This document shows, one piece after another, positions 26,030 through 33,929 of a DNA stretch of 64,000 bases; the stretch's first letter is position 1, and each line of letters begins with the position of its first letter. The stretch comes from an uncultured Bacteroidales bacterium (GTDB taxonomy: Bacteria; Bacteroidota; Bacteroidia; Bacteroidales; Muribaculaceae). The notes under the pieces were generated by a model. It saw only the letters and a list, made by a program, of their open reading frames with translations, made no database searches and had not been told where the DNA came from. Location of the stretch: the NCBI GenBank assembly GCA_947173955.1, contig CAMWHE010000001.1, forward strand, positions 124,001-188,000, given 5' to 3'. A program made the translations under genes and the position numbers.

Positions 26030-26722
26030 ATGAAAAAAATCATCCTTACCTTATCCCTGCTTGCCTCCACATGCGGATCCATGCTTGCCGGATACCCAGA
26101 CTGGCTACATCTCAACAAATATGCCGCGGCCAACAAATATGTACAGTCTCTCCCCAACGACGGAGACCGTGTAGTGTTCCTCGGCAACTCCATATCCGAA
26201 GGCTGGGTAGAAAAACATCCCCAGTTTTTCGAAGCACATCCCAACTTCATACCCCGCGGCATCTCCGGCGAGACCACATGCCAATTCCTCAACCGCTTCC
26301 GCGAAGATGTCATCAACAATAAACCCGCGGTTGTCATAATCAACGGCGGCACCAACGACATTGCCGAGAACACCGGCACATACAATGCCGACTTTACTTT
26401 CGGCAACATCGTATCAATGGCAGAGCTTGCCAAAGCCAACGGGATCAAGGTCATCCTTACATCCGTCCTGCCCGTCGACTATTACAGCTGGAACTTTGCA
26501 ATCACGGATGCCCCGATGAAGATCAGCGCACTCAACGACCGCATCAAGAAATATGCACAGGAAAACGGTCTGATCTATGTGGACTACTACACGCCGATGG
26601 TAGTAGAAGGTGGAGCTCTCAATCCCGCTTATACCAAGGACGCCGTACACCCCACTCCCGAAGGATATGACGTAATGGAAGCCATCATCCTTCCCGCGAT
26701 CGACAAAGCGCTCAAAAAATAA
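26030..26722 (+). CDS. Secreted SGNH/GDSL-type hydrolase
   Basis: This 230-aa exported esterase or acylhydrolase has signal peptide MKKIILTLSLLASTCGSMLAG. The four SGNH blocks are present: block I VVFLGNSISEGW with the nucleophile Ser, block II GISGETTCQF with Gly, block III INGGTNDIAEN with Asn, and block V DAVHPTPEGYDVM with the catalytic Asp and His. The length fits platelet-activating-factor acetylhydrolase-like and sugar O-acetyl esterase members common in Bacteroidales. The substrate, probably an acyl group on a glycan, is inferred. A strong terminator follows. Confidence 0.88.
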   Translation: MKKIILTLSLLASTCGSMLAGYPDWLHLNKYAAANKYVQSLPNDGDRVVFLGNSISEGWVEKHPQFFEAHPNFIPRGISGETTCQFLNRFREDVINNKPAVVIINGGTNDIAENTGTYNADFTFGNIVSMAELAKANGIKVILTSVLPVDYYSWNFAITDAPMKISALNDRIKKYAQENGLIYVDYYTPMVVEGGALNPAYTKDAVHPTPEGYDVMEAIILPAIDKALKK

Positions 26723-26770
26723 AACCACCCGAAAATTACTTTTTACCGGCACACGCCGGATAGAAATAAC

Positions 26771-26804
26771 AAAGGCCTGCGACTAATTCAAGTTGCAGGC
26801 CTTT
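26771..26804. terminator. Bidirectional terminator
   Basis: AAAGGCCTGCGAC and GTTGCAGGCCTTT form a long hairpin with A and T flanks on either side, serving the SGNH gene on the plus strand and the membrane protein gene on the minus strand. Confidence 0.85.
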
Positions 26805-26823
26805 CAATTATAAGTTATGGTAA

Positions 26824-27219
26824 TTATTCCTTAGCTAGGAAATTTACTACGAAATAAGCGATGGTGAGAAGGAGATAAAGGATTACACCTGAACCCATCC
26901 CAATACCAGATTCGCTCTGAATCAGAAAAAGGACGAATGCAAGTAAAAGTACTCCGCCTGCAATCCAACGAGTTTTTTTATCGGTCTTAAACCATGTAAT
27001 TGCACCTGCAATTACCGGAAAGAAATAGAGGCAATAGATAAACAACGGGAATTTATCGCCGAGCTTATACAAGGAAGCCAAACTTCCACCACTTATTCCT
27101 ACACCGTAAACTGATGCCATCGGACATACAAGTACAAAGAATAAGGCTGCAGCGCAAAGGCCTACGAGGGTATAGGTCACTTTCTTTTTGTCACTGAAAA
27201 AATCTACTGATTCTGCCAT
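26824..27219 (-). CDS. Small four-helix membrane protein, unknown
   Basis: This 131-aa integral membrane protein of unknown family has an acidic and basic N-terminus (MAESVDFFSDKKK) and four hydrophobic segments: TLVGLCAAALFFVLVCPM, LFIYCLYFFPVIAGAITWF, IAGGVLLLAFVLFLIQS and VILYLLLTIAYFVVNFL. Short charged loops such as KTDKKTR separate them. No catalytic or transport motif is seen. The nearest strong promoter on its strand is at 27540-27570, which would give a 5' leader over 300 nt long holding a terminator-like hairpin, so control by attenuation is possible. Confidence 0.65.
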   Translation of the reverse strand: MAESVDFFSDKKKVTYTLVGLCAAALFFVLVCPMASVYGVGISGGSLASLYKLGDKFPLFIYCLYFFPVIAGAITWFKTDKKTRWIAGGVLLLAFVLFLIQSESGIGMGSGVILYLLLTIAYFVVNFLAKE

Positions 27220-27399
27220 AATTGAAATAATTAATTGGTTATAAAATAGAATTAGTTGCGCAAAATAAACAAAATATATTTATAAATGCAAAATTTATAA
27301 TAAAAGAACTTAAAAAGAAATTATAATATAGACTTTTAGGGTCTCAGCACCTTACAAATTATTTACTTGATGACTATCCCCGATTGACATATTGCTGGG

Positions 27400-27534
27400 A
27401 AAAAGTCGGACCATAGAATGCCGGTCACCCGGAATTTCTATGGCCCACATAATTAATACCCAATTATAATCCTCACTTAAAAATTGTAACAGCTAAAACT
27501 TTAAATCAATTAATTATTGTTTGCGATAAGTTTA
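27400..27534 (-). ncRNA. Possible small RNA or attenuator leader with terminal hairpin
   Basis: A consensus promoter at 27540-27570 would start a minus-strand RNA near 27534. After about 90 AT-rich bases comes a strong hairpin: GGGCCATAGAA (27446-27436) pairs with TTCTATGGTCC (27418-27408), with an inner CCGG-gtga-CCGG stem. TTTTT follows at 27404-27400. This is either a free RNA of about 135 nt or the attenuator of the membrane-protein gene at 27219. A 32-codon ORF, MWAIEIPGDRHSMVRLFPSN..., starts just before the hairpin on the same strand (27450-27352). No named RNA family was recognised. Confidence 0.4.
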
Positions 27535-27539
27535 CACTG

Positions 27540-27570
27540 CAAAGGTATATAAAATTTATTAAACTCCAAA
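27540..27570 (-). promoter_or_regulatory. Full-consensus promoter pointing left
   Basis: TTTG (27570-27567) and TACCTTTG (27547-27540) on the minus strand with a 19-nt spacer. The nearest annotated start codon downstream is 320 bp away, which is why a separate RNA or a regulated leader is suspected. Confidence 0.75.
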
Positions 27571-27803
27571 CTAATTTTTAAAAAATTTCTATAAATATGG
27601 CAATTTTCATCTCATAAGAATAAAAAGTGCAGCCAGATTTGTAAAGCAAGGTAAAAAAACTTAAAACATGACTATCTACTACGGTTCCGGTTAAAACCCA
27701 CAGAATGAGAGATAACCGGACAACTGTAAATACTTATATGAAGAGCCGAACAATTCGCGTAGACTATTGTTATAAAAATATAACAACTTAACAACTATTT
27801 ATT
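27571..27803. other. AT-rich intergenic region with one inverted repeat
   Basis: This non-coding stretch lies before the 54-aa gene. The only structure seen is TCCGGTTA (27686-27693) and TAACCGGA (27713-27720), an 8-bp inverted repeat with a 19-nt gap. No consensus plus-strand promoter for the small gene was found. Confidence 0.5.
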
Positions 27804-27968
27804 ATGAGCGACAAAGACAAAAGAAAAAAGACTAATAAGCGAGCTACATGGACGGCCATAGGTGCAGTGATATTAATTCTCTTACTGCTTGCGTGGTTTA
27901 CAATCGTAGACTCCGACGGAGATCCCAACAATGGCTTTATCGCACCCCTGATGGGTTTGCTCCGATAA
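27804..27968 (+). CDS. 54-aa single-pass membrane peptide
   Basis: This short gene is absent from the ORF track. It encodes 54 aa: a very basic start MSDKDKRKKTNKRA, one hydrophobic helix AIGAVILILLLLAWFTIVDS, then a short acidic and hydrophobic end. Positive-inside charge suggests the N-terminus is cytoplasmic. It begins after ATTTATT-ATG, the A/T-rich leader usual in this group, and is followed by a 15-bp hairpin. No family was recognised. The clean membrane design supports a real gene; expression is untested. Confidence 0.6.
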   Translation: MSDKDKRKKTNKRATWTAIGAVILILLLLAWFTIVDSDGDPNNGFIAPLMGLLR

Positions 27969-27987
27969 GTTTTTTCTAAAAAAGTAC

Positions 27988-28022
27988 AGCGGGTATTTCA
28001 ATTTTAGATTGAAATACCCGCT
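27988..28022. terminator. Intrinsic terminator, best fit for asnA
   Basis: AGCGGGTATTTCAAT (27988-28002) and ATTGAAATACCCGCT (28008-28022) form a perfect 15-bp stem. On the minus strand it is followed by GTACTTTTTT, so it ends asnA; on the plus strand the T-tract is weaker, though it may also serve the 54-aa gene. Confidence 0.85.
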
Positions 28023-28046
28023 CTCTAATTTTACTCTGCATAATTT

Positions 28047-29081
28047 TCAGAGCATCACGATTCCGGCAGCCCGGCACGCTTCAAGCTGATCGGCAGGCCA
28101 AAGGCTCGACTGTACTTCGCCAATATGAGCTTTCTGCAATAGGAACATACAGAGGCGGCTCTGACCGATACCGCCACCTATCGTATAAGGATATTGACCG
28201 GCAAGAAGCTTCGCATGGAAAGGCAATGCGCAACGCCCGATGACTCCGGCTATCTCGAGCTGACGGCGCAATGACTCGGGCGACACGCGGATACCCATCG
28301 ATGACAATTCAAACGGTACATCAATAATCGGATCCCATACAAGTATATCGCCATTAAGACCCTCATAGCCATTCTCATCTACTGTCGACCAGTCGTCATA
28401 GTCAGGGGCGCGCCCATCATGGCGCTTACCATCACTGAGTCGAGCCCCTATACCCTGTACAAATACAGCTCCATATTGGCGACAAGCCTCACGCTCGCGC
28501 TCACGTGCCGTCAGTCCGGGATACAGCTTGATCAGATCCTCGGCATAGAAGAACGTAATCTCCGGAGGAAGCTGCGGGCGGATATGCGGGAACGTGGCGG
28601 TCACAACGGCCTCGGTAGCAAGGATCGCTTTGTAGATATCGCGAACGGTCTGACGGAGATAGGCTGTAGTACGATCATCTTTCTCAATGACTTTTTCCCA
28701 GTCCCACTGGTCGACATAAAGCGAATGCAGATTGTCGAGCTCCTCGGCGGTGCGGATTGCATTCATATCAGTGTAAATACCGTATCCGGGAGCCATCTCA
28801 TACTCACTCAGCTTCATTCGCTTCCACTTGGCAAGCGAGTGGACGACCTCGATGCTGGCACCGGGAAGAGACGCCGCCTCAAAAGTAACAGGCGGTTCTA
28901 CACCGTTAAGATTGTCGTTAAGACCTGAGTCCTCACGGACAAATAGCGGAGCGGTGACGCGTCGCAGATTGAGAGCGGCAGTCAGTTCCTGTTCAAATGT
29001 CACTTTTATAAGCTTGATGGCCACTTCTGTGGTCTCCGGCAATAGTTTTACTTTGTAGTTCTCGGGAATTATCAGACTCAT
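28047..29081 (-). CDS. asnA: Aspartate-ammonia ligase (asparagine synthetase A)
   Basis: AsnA makes asparagine from aspartate, ammonia and ATP, and belongs to the class II tRNA-synthetase-like fold. The 344-aa protein has the family opening FEQELTAALNLRRVTAPLFV, the VVHSLAKWKRMKLSEYEM segment, DQWDWEKVI, and the class II motif 3-like end GGGIGQSRLCMFLLQKAHIGEVQ. Length is normal. An argD-like gene lies 30 bp upstream on the same strand and is probably cotranscribed. A strong terminator follows. Ammonia use fits the nearby GdhA-based nitrogen economy. Confidence 0.96.
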   Translation of the reverse strand: MSLIIPENYKVKLLPETTEVAIKLIKVTFEQELTAALNLRRVTAPLFVREDSGLNDNLNGVEPPVTFEAASLPGASIEVVHSLAKWKRMKLSEYEMAPGYGIYTDMNAIRTAEELDNLHSLYVDQWDWEKVIEKDDRTTAYLRQTVRDIYKAILATEAVVTATFPHIRPQLPPEITFFYAEDLIKLYPGLTAREREREACRQYGAVFVQGIGARLSDGKRHDGRAPDYDDWSTVDENGYEGLNGDILVWDPIIDVPFELSSMGIRVSPESLRRQLEIAGVIGRCALPFHAKLLAGQYPYTIGGGIGQSRLCMFLLQKAHIGEVQSSLWPADQLEACRAAGIVML

Positions 29082-29111
29082 GTCCTGTCTGTATATAGTG
29101 AAAAAATCGTA

Positions 29112-30242
29112 TTATCCTTTTACTGCTATCTTCAACAGTCTTATAAATTGCTCAATCTGCTGGGACGTCACACACAGCGGCGGCAGAATGCGGACAGTCG
29201 ATGGACCAGCGCCACCGGTGAAAACACCGCATTCAAGCAGCAGCTTACGACGCAGCTCCGGAGCCGGCACTTTGACATCTATACCGATCATCAGACCTCG
29301 TCCTCTGACATCCGTGACGATATCGGTCAGCTGGCCGAGGCGCTCGATAGCCTCACCACCAACTTTGGCGGCATTCTCGATAAGCTTTTCCTGCTCAATA
29401 ACTTCGAGGACGGCTATTGCAGCCGCACAAGCCAAATGATTACCGCCGAACGTAGTTCCGAGCATACCCCGGACAGGCGTGAAATCCGGAGAGATCAGCA
29501 CACCGCCGATTGGGAATCCGTTGCCCATTCCTTTGGCAACCGTTATGAGATCAGGGCGGATTCCGGCATACTGGTGTGCGAAGAATTTACCTGTACGACC
29601 GTAGCCTGACTGAATTTCATCGAGAATGAGAATAACCTCATGAGCTTTCGTAACCTTCCGGAGCTGACGCAGGAAGTCGTCACCGGGCATTTTTACGCCG
29701 GACAATCCCTGGATACCCTCGATAATTACGGCAGCATATTCTCCGGTGGCAAGTTCTTTTTTGACAGAATCGATATCGCCCATCTGCACGAACTTGACAT
29801 TGTCAGTCCGATTGAACGGCGAGACTATATATGGATTGTCCGTAACCGCCACCGCACCCGACGTACGACCATGGAAAGACCCCTTGAAGGCAAGTACCTT
29901 GGAGTTGCCTGTATGATAGGAAGCGAGTTTTATGGCATTCTCATTGGCTTCGGCACCCGAATTACACAGGAAAAGAGAATATGTCGGATAGCCCGACATC
30001 TGTCCAAGCTTCTGCGCAAGCTGCGTCTGCAAGGAATTCTCAACTACATTGGAATAGAACCCTAGCTTGGCAACTTGATTCTGAATAGCCTCGACATAGT
30101 GTGGATGAGTGTGTCCGATAAGGGCCACGGCATGTCCTCCATAGAAATCGAGATAAGCATTACCCTGCGCATCCAATACATAGCATCCACGCCCCCTGAC
30201 AGGTTCTATTGGATATAAGGGATAGACATCAAATGGTTTCAT
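29112..30242 (-). CDS. argD: Acetylornithine/succinylornithine aminotransferase family
   Basis: This is a class III PLP aminotransferase of about 376 aa. Visible signatures are the FLCNSGAEANENAIKLA loop, FKGSFHGRTSGAVAVTD, LILDEIQSGYGRTGKFFAHQ with the PLP Asp, and ITVAKGMGNGFPIGGVL with the Schiff-base Lys. It fits the arginine pathway step giving N-acyl-ornithine; Bacteroidales use succinylated intermediates, so the true substrate may be N-succinylornithine. No other arg gene is nearby. The start may be 30242 (MKPFDVYP) or 30248. The pairing with asnA suggests amino acid supply. Confidence 0.85.
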   Translation of the reverse strand: MKPFDVYPLYPIEPVRGRGCYVLDAQGNAYLDFYGGHAVALIGHTHPHYVEAIQNQVAKLGFYSNVVENSLQTQLAQKLGQMSGYPTYSLFLCNSGAEANENAIKLASYHTGNSKVLAFKGSFHGRTSGAVAVTDNPYIVSPFNRTDNVKFVQMGDIDSVKKELATGEYAAVIIEGIQGLSGVKMPGDDFLRQLRKVTKAHEVILILDEIQSGYGRTGKFFAHQYAGIRPDLITVAKGMGNGFPIGGVLISPDFTPVRGMLGTTFGGNHLACAAAIAVLEVIEQEKLIENAAKVGGEAIERLGQLTDIVTDVRGRGLMIGIDVKVPAPELRRKLLLECGVFTGGAGPSTVRILPPLCVTSQQIEQFIRLLKIAVKG

Positions 30243-30315
30243 CAGCAAAGTGTGTGTATATTATGGTAAGCAAAAGCCTTTTGCCGGCAAATGCGGATAA
30301 AGTGTCACTTTTGTA

Positions 30316-30346
30316 CAAAGGTAATCAAAACCTTTCATACAGCCAA
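30316..30346 (-). promoter_or_regulatory. Promoter of argD-asnA
   Basis: Minus-strand -7 element TACCTTTG (30323-30316), with TTGG (30346-30343) at the -33 position, one base off the best spacing. The leader is about 70 nt. Confidence 0.6.
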
Positions 30347-30369
30347 CAAGATTTTAACATATTTTTCGC

Positions 30370-30412
30370 AACAACCACTATCTCCCGGTTGTTCTTTTAT
30401 AAAATAAAAGAA
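30370..30412. repeat. Two adjacent palindromes
   Basis: AACAACC (30370-30376) pairs with GGTTGTT (30387-30393), and TTCTTTTAT (30392-30400) pairs with ATAAAAGAA (30404-30412). They sit end to end just before the 77-aa gene and could be operator sites or RNA hairpins. Confidence 0.55.
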
Positions 30413-30419
30413 TTTCTCT

Positions 30420-30653
30420 ATGAAAGACACACTTACAACTGAAGAAAGAAAAGATTTGCCTGACAGCGTATTCGGTCTGCCCGAGCGCCGTGAATATCCT
30501 ATGCCTGACGCCGCTCATGTCAGAGCTGCGGAAGCCTATTTCCGATATTGTCCGGAAGATCTCAGACAAAAACTTGCCCGAGCCATCGTAGCCCGGGCAA
30601 AAGAGTTCGGCGTAAAGATCGAGAGTCCGACTGTACTCTCCTACGCAGAATAA
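30420..30653 (+). CDS. DUF6582-like 77-aa protein
   Basis: This small soluble protein contains DSVFGLPERREYPMPDAAHV, then AAEAYFRYCPEDLRQKLARAIVARAKEFGV. The pattern (FGLPxxRxYPxxDxxHV, then a helix with CP and two RA repeats) matches the DUF6582 family, which is also found at the ends of phage-like proteins. Function is unknown. It lies behind two palindromes and ends exactly where the convergent SIMPL gene ends, with no spacer. Confidence 0.65.
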   Translation: MKDTLTTEERKDLPDSVFGLPERREYPMPDAAHVRAAEAYFRYCPEDLRQKLARAIVARAKEFGVKIESPTVLSYAE

Positions 30654-31352
30654 TCAGTCCTGTATATAATATGTAATATAGGATACAACCCTTACCTTCT
30701 TAATATAAGGAGTGTACTGGTCGCGATCCTCGATAGAAAACTGCCCTTGGGTTGCAGTCTTGATCTTACCTAATTTGCTCTCGGAGTCCTCGGCAAATTT
30801 GTTGGCGGCTTCGCGGGCATTTTTTGTAGCCTCTGCTACCATCTCCGGCTTAATCTTATTGAGATCGGTATATTCATAAGTGATACGGTTCTCCCAGTTA
30901 CTTGCTATCACAGCCACCCCCATTTTCATAAGTTCTGACTGCTTATTGATAAGCTCGGTCACATGATCTACATTTGATGATGACACGACTACCACACATT
31001 TTACTGAAAAATCGGGAATGGGTACAGAACGGTATGAACCTCTATTGTCTGTCACCTCAGGCGCACCGACGCTTATCTCTTCAGATGCCACGCCATTATC
31101 GGTAAGGAAGCGTACGATCTTGGCCGTATTTGTCTGGACATCCTGATAGAGTGATTGAAGATCATTGGCTTTTCCTTGATATACAAGCGGCCATGTAACC
31201 CTATTGGCTTTCACCTCGCGCTCTGCGAGACCGCGCACTGTCACTGCCCTGTCCTTATAAGTAAAATTGTCAAAACCGGACTTGATAAAAAGTCCGAGTG
31301 CAGCAAGTCCGAGTGAGATTACAGCAGCTGCAATAATTTTTCCTGATTTCAT
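30654..31352 (-). CDS. SIMPL-domain (DUF541) periplasmic protein
   Basis: This is a 232-aa protein with an N-terminal membrane anchor or signal (IIAAAVISLGLAALGLFIKS) and a SIMPL domain: AVTVRGLAEREVKANRVTWP, NGVASEEISVG and ATKNAREAANKFAEDSESKLGKIK. SIMPL proteins form large periplasmic or surface assemblies and are linked to oxidative stress tolerance in other species; the role here is unknown. The start is MKSGKII; the track start 12 codons earlier overlaps the -7 element. It is monocistronic. Confidence 0.88.
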   Translation of the reverse strand: MKSGKIIAAAVISLGLAALGLFIKSGFDNFTYKDRAVTVRGLAEREVKANRVTWPLVYQGKANDLQSLYQDVQTNTAKIVRFLTDNGVASEEISVGAPEVTDNRGSYRSVPIPDFSVKCVVVVSSSNVDHVTELINKQSELMKMGVAVIASNWENRITYEYTDLNKIKPEMVAEATKNAREAANKFAEDSESKLGKIKTATQGQFSIEDRDQYTPYIKKVRVVSYITYYIQD

Positions 31353-31374
31353 AGTGTCTGAATTTAATTTTACG

Positions 31375-31454
31375 CAAATATAACACATAGTTTAAAGAAA
31401 TAAGTGAAGAATTGAACTTAAATTTTTTTCTCACACGCGTTTTTATTAACTTCG
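31375..31454. promoter_or_regulatory. -7 elements for SIMPL (minus) and udk (plus)
   Basis: Minus-strand TATATTTG (31375-31382) lies 22 nt from the SIMPL start. On the plus strand TAACTTCG (31447-31454), one base off consensus, lies 27 nt before udk. No good -33 boxes were seen. Confidence 0.4.
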
Positions 31455-31481
31455 CAGCCAAAAGGTAAAAACGTATCAAAA

Positions 31482-32096
31482 ATGCTGATAATTGGTATAG
31501 CCGGGGGGACCGGCTCCGGTAAGACCACTGTGGTCAACAAGATCATCGACAGTTTCCCTGCCGGCGAAGTGGCTGTAATACCACAGGATTCTTATTATAA
31601 GGATTCGAGCCATGTCCCGGTGGAAGAGCGCAGTAAAATCAATTTTGACGAGCCCGCTGCTATAGAGTGGACTCTGCTTGTTGATCATCTCAAGAAGCTC
31701 AAGGAGGGCAAAGCTATCGAGATGCCGACCTACTCCTATCTGACCTGTACGCGTCAGGAAGAGACGGTGCATGTAGAGCCGCGCGACGTAGTGATCGTCG
31801 AAGGTATTCTGGTACTTACCGACCCCGTTCTCCGAGAGATGATGGATGTTAAATGCTTTGTCGACGCTGATGCCGACGACCGCCTGATCCGCGTAATATC
31901 ACGCGACTGCATAGAGCGCGGACGCACTCCGCAGATGGTCATCGACCGCTATGAGGATGTATTGAAGCCTATGCACAGCATGTACATAGAACCCACGAAA
32001 CGCTTTGCCGACCTCATCATTCCACAGGGAGGAACCAATACCGTGGCTATCCGTCTGCTTACAGACTATATTGACTCGCGACTGAAGAGAAGCTGA
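31482..32096 (+). CDS. udk: Uridine kinase
   Basis: Udk phosphorylates uridine and cytidine to UMP and CMP in pyrimidine salvage. The 204-aa protein has the P-loop [16 protein letters not shown] near residue 5, the QDSYYKDSS substrate loop, the [21 protein letters not shown] segment, [11 protein letters not shown] and the lid [21 protein letters not shown]. Length and motifs are normal. lptB starts 1 bp after its stop, so these unrelated genes share a transcript with a downstream hydrolase. Confidence 0.95.
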   Translation: MLIIGIAGGTGSGKTTVVNKIIDSFPAGEVAVIPQDSYYKDSSHVPVEERSKINFDEPAAIEWTLLVDHLKKLKEGKAIEMPTYSYLTCTRQEETVHVEPRDVVIVEGILVLTDPVLREMMDVKCFVDADADDRLIRVISRDCIERGRTPQMVIDRYEDVLKPMHSMYIEPTKRFADLIIPQGGTNTVAIRLLTDYIDSRLKRS

Positions 32097-32097
32097 T

Positions 32098-32838
32098 ATG
32101 ATCCTGAGAACTGACAATCTCGTAAAGAAATACGGACACCGCACGGTAGTCAATCACGTCTCAATCAATGTTGAGCAAGGCGAAATTGTCGGTCTGCTCG
32201 GACCTAACGGCGCCGGTAAGACCACTACATTCTATATGACGGTAGGGCTTATAACGCCTAATGAAGGCCATATCTATCTTGACGATCTGGACATTACCAA
32301 CTACCCCGTCTACCGCCGCGCACAGCACGGCATCGGCTATCTGGCACAGGAGGCATCCGTCTTCCGCAAACTTTCAGTAGAAAACAATATCCGCGCCATC
32401 CTCGAGATGCGTCCTGACCTTGACCGCAACGCGCAGAAAGCCGAGCTTGAAAGCCTGATTGACGAATTCAATCTGCAGAAAGTCAGAAAGAATCTCGGTG
32501 ACCAGCTCTCCGGCGGCGAACGCCGACGCACTGAGATCGCCCGATGTCTCGCTATCAATCCCAAATTCATCATGCTCGACGAGCCTTTTGCCGGTGTAGA
32601 CCCTATCGCCGTAGAAGACATACAGCGGGTCATCTGGAAACTGAAGGAGAAAAATATCGGCATCCTTATTACCGACCACAACGCTCCCGAGACTCTTTCA
32701 ATCACTGACCGCGCTTACCTGCTCTTCGAAGGCCGAATCCTCTTCCAGGGCACAAGTGAAGATCTGGCAGCCAACGAAGTGGTGAGAAAAAAATATCTGA
32801 CTGAAAACTTCATATTCCACCGTAAGAAGTTCGACTAA
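32098..32838 (+). CDS. lptB: LPS export ABC transporter ATPase LptB
   Basis: LptB powers extraction of lipopolysaccharide from the inner membrane, working with LptF/LptG permeases such as the one at 22736-24595. The 246-aa ATPase has Walker [16 protein letters not shown], the Q-loop region [20 protein letters not shown], the signature [15 protein letters not shown], Walker [15 protein letters not shown] and the H-loop [14 protein letters not shown] and [13 protein letters not shown] are typical of LptB rather than general importers. It lies between udk and an alpha/beta hydrolase. Confidence 0.96.
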   Translation: MILRTDNLVKKYGHRTVVNHVSINVEQGEIVGLLGPNGAGKTTTFYMTVGLITPNEGHIYLDDLDITNYPVYRRAQHGIGYLAQEASVFRKLSVENNIRAILEMRPDLDRNAQKAELESLIDEFNLQKVRKNLGDQLSGGERRRTEIARCLAINPKFIMLDEPFAGVDPIAVEDIQRVIWKLKEKNIGILITDHNAPETLSITDRAYLLFEGRILFQGTSEDLAANEVVRKKYLTENFIFHRKKFD

Positions 32839-32872
32839 GCTCCACTCGTTTGACTGACACCTGCAACCTGAC

Positions 32873-33853
32873 ATGAAACATATTCTCACTATAATCTTTG
32901 CCACTCTGATCGCCGGAACCATTTTCGCCGAATGGCATACTGACGAGCTCGGCCGCGGCTACATCAGCCGGACGGTGAGCCAGCCGGACGACTATTCCGG
33001 GCGGGTTGTCTCGACGATTATCGCACGAGATACGACAGTTGCCGGTGGAAAAGGAGTGCTTTACATTCACGGTTACAATGACTATTTTTTCCAGTCAGAT
33101 TTAGGAGACTCAGTAGTAGCTCACGGCTGGAACTTCCGCGCCGTAGATCTGAGAAAATACGGACGCTCGCTTCTTGATGGGCAGACACGTTATCAGGTCA
33201 GAAACATCAGCGAATATTATCCGGATATTGACTCTGCCTTAGTCGATATGACATCGGTAGGGCTTGATACAATAGTCATCATGGCTCACTCTACCGGCGG
33301 CCTGATAGCTTCGATGTATCTTAATAATGTAGCTGCTCCGGATGTCTGTGGACTGATTCTAAACAGCCCGTTCCTCGAATGGAATATGGGTTGCTTCATG
33401 CGCAAGTTTGCCGTCCCGTTCGTCGGATTTCTCGGTACTATATTCCCGAATATCAAGATAGACCAGGGCGCATCAACTGCTTATTCGCACTCTCTCCTGC
33501 GCCGCTATGGAGGAGAATGGGAGTATGACACGATTAAAAAGCTGATAATCTCACCGCCCGTTACAACCGGCTGGATTCATGCAATCGAGTCTGCGCAAAA
33601 CTGGCTTCACAAACACTCCGACATCAAAGTGCCGATTCTCCTGATGCACTCCCTTCGAAGCGTCCACGGAGCTGAAGCATCCAAAGGAGATGCCGTGCTG
33701 AATGTCCAGGATATCAGCCGATGGGGCAACCGACTCGGGGCTGACGTTGAAGAAGTGACAATCGAAGGTGGCCTGCACGACCTTGTCCTCTCAGCACCCG
33801 CAGCACGCGACTCAGCCTACAGAGCGATTTTCGATTTCCTAAAACAATTTTAA
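32873..33853 (+). CDS. Exported alpha/beta hydrolase (Hydrolase_4-like)
   Basis: This is a 326-aa alpha/beta-hydrolase with N-terminal signal MKHILTIIFATLIAGTIFAE. The oxyanion-type motif VLYIHGYNDYFFQSDLG and the nucleophile elbow VIMAHSTGGLIAS are clear, with a C-terminal His in EGGLHDLVLS completing a Ser-Asp-His triad. The overall shape resembles monoglyceride lipase or serine aminopeptidase S33 proteins. It probably acts in the periplasm on a lipid or ester; the substrate is unknown. It follows lptB by 34 bp. Confidence 0.82.
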   Translation: MKHILTIIFATLIAGTIFAEWHTDELGRGYISRTVSQPDDYSGRVVSTIIARDTTVAGGKGVLYIHGYNDYFFQSDLGDSVVAHGWNFRAVDLRKYGRSLLDGQTRYQVRNISEYYPDIDSALVDMTSVGLDTIVIMAHSTGGLIASMYLNNVAAPDVCGLILNSPFLEWNMGCFMRKFAVPFVGFLGTIFPNIKIDQGASTAYSHSLLRRYGGEWEYDTIKKLIISPPVTTGWIHAIESAQNWLHKHSDIKVPILLMHSLRSVHGAEASKGDAVLNVQDISRWGNRLGADVEEVTIEGGLHDLVLSAPAARDSAYRAIFDFLKQF

Positions 33854-33929
33854 AAAAAGTTCTCGACAATAAACTTTTCGCAACAGCTAAACGTTATATA
33901 CTTATAATCAATTTTTATTAACCAAAATT

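Noticed and set aside
27352-27450. 32-codon ORF MWAIEIPGDRHS... as a gene
   Set aside because: It is short, overlaps a perfect hairpin and has no recognised relatives that I can confirm; kept only as part of the RNA/attenuator finding.
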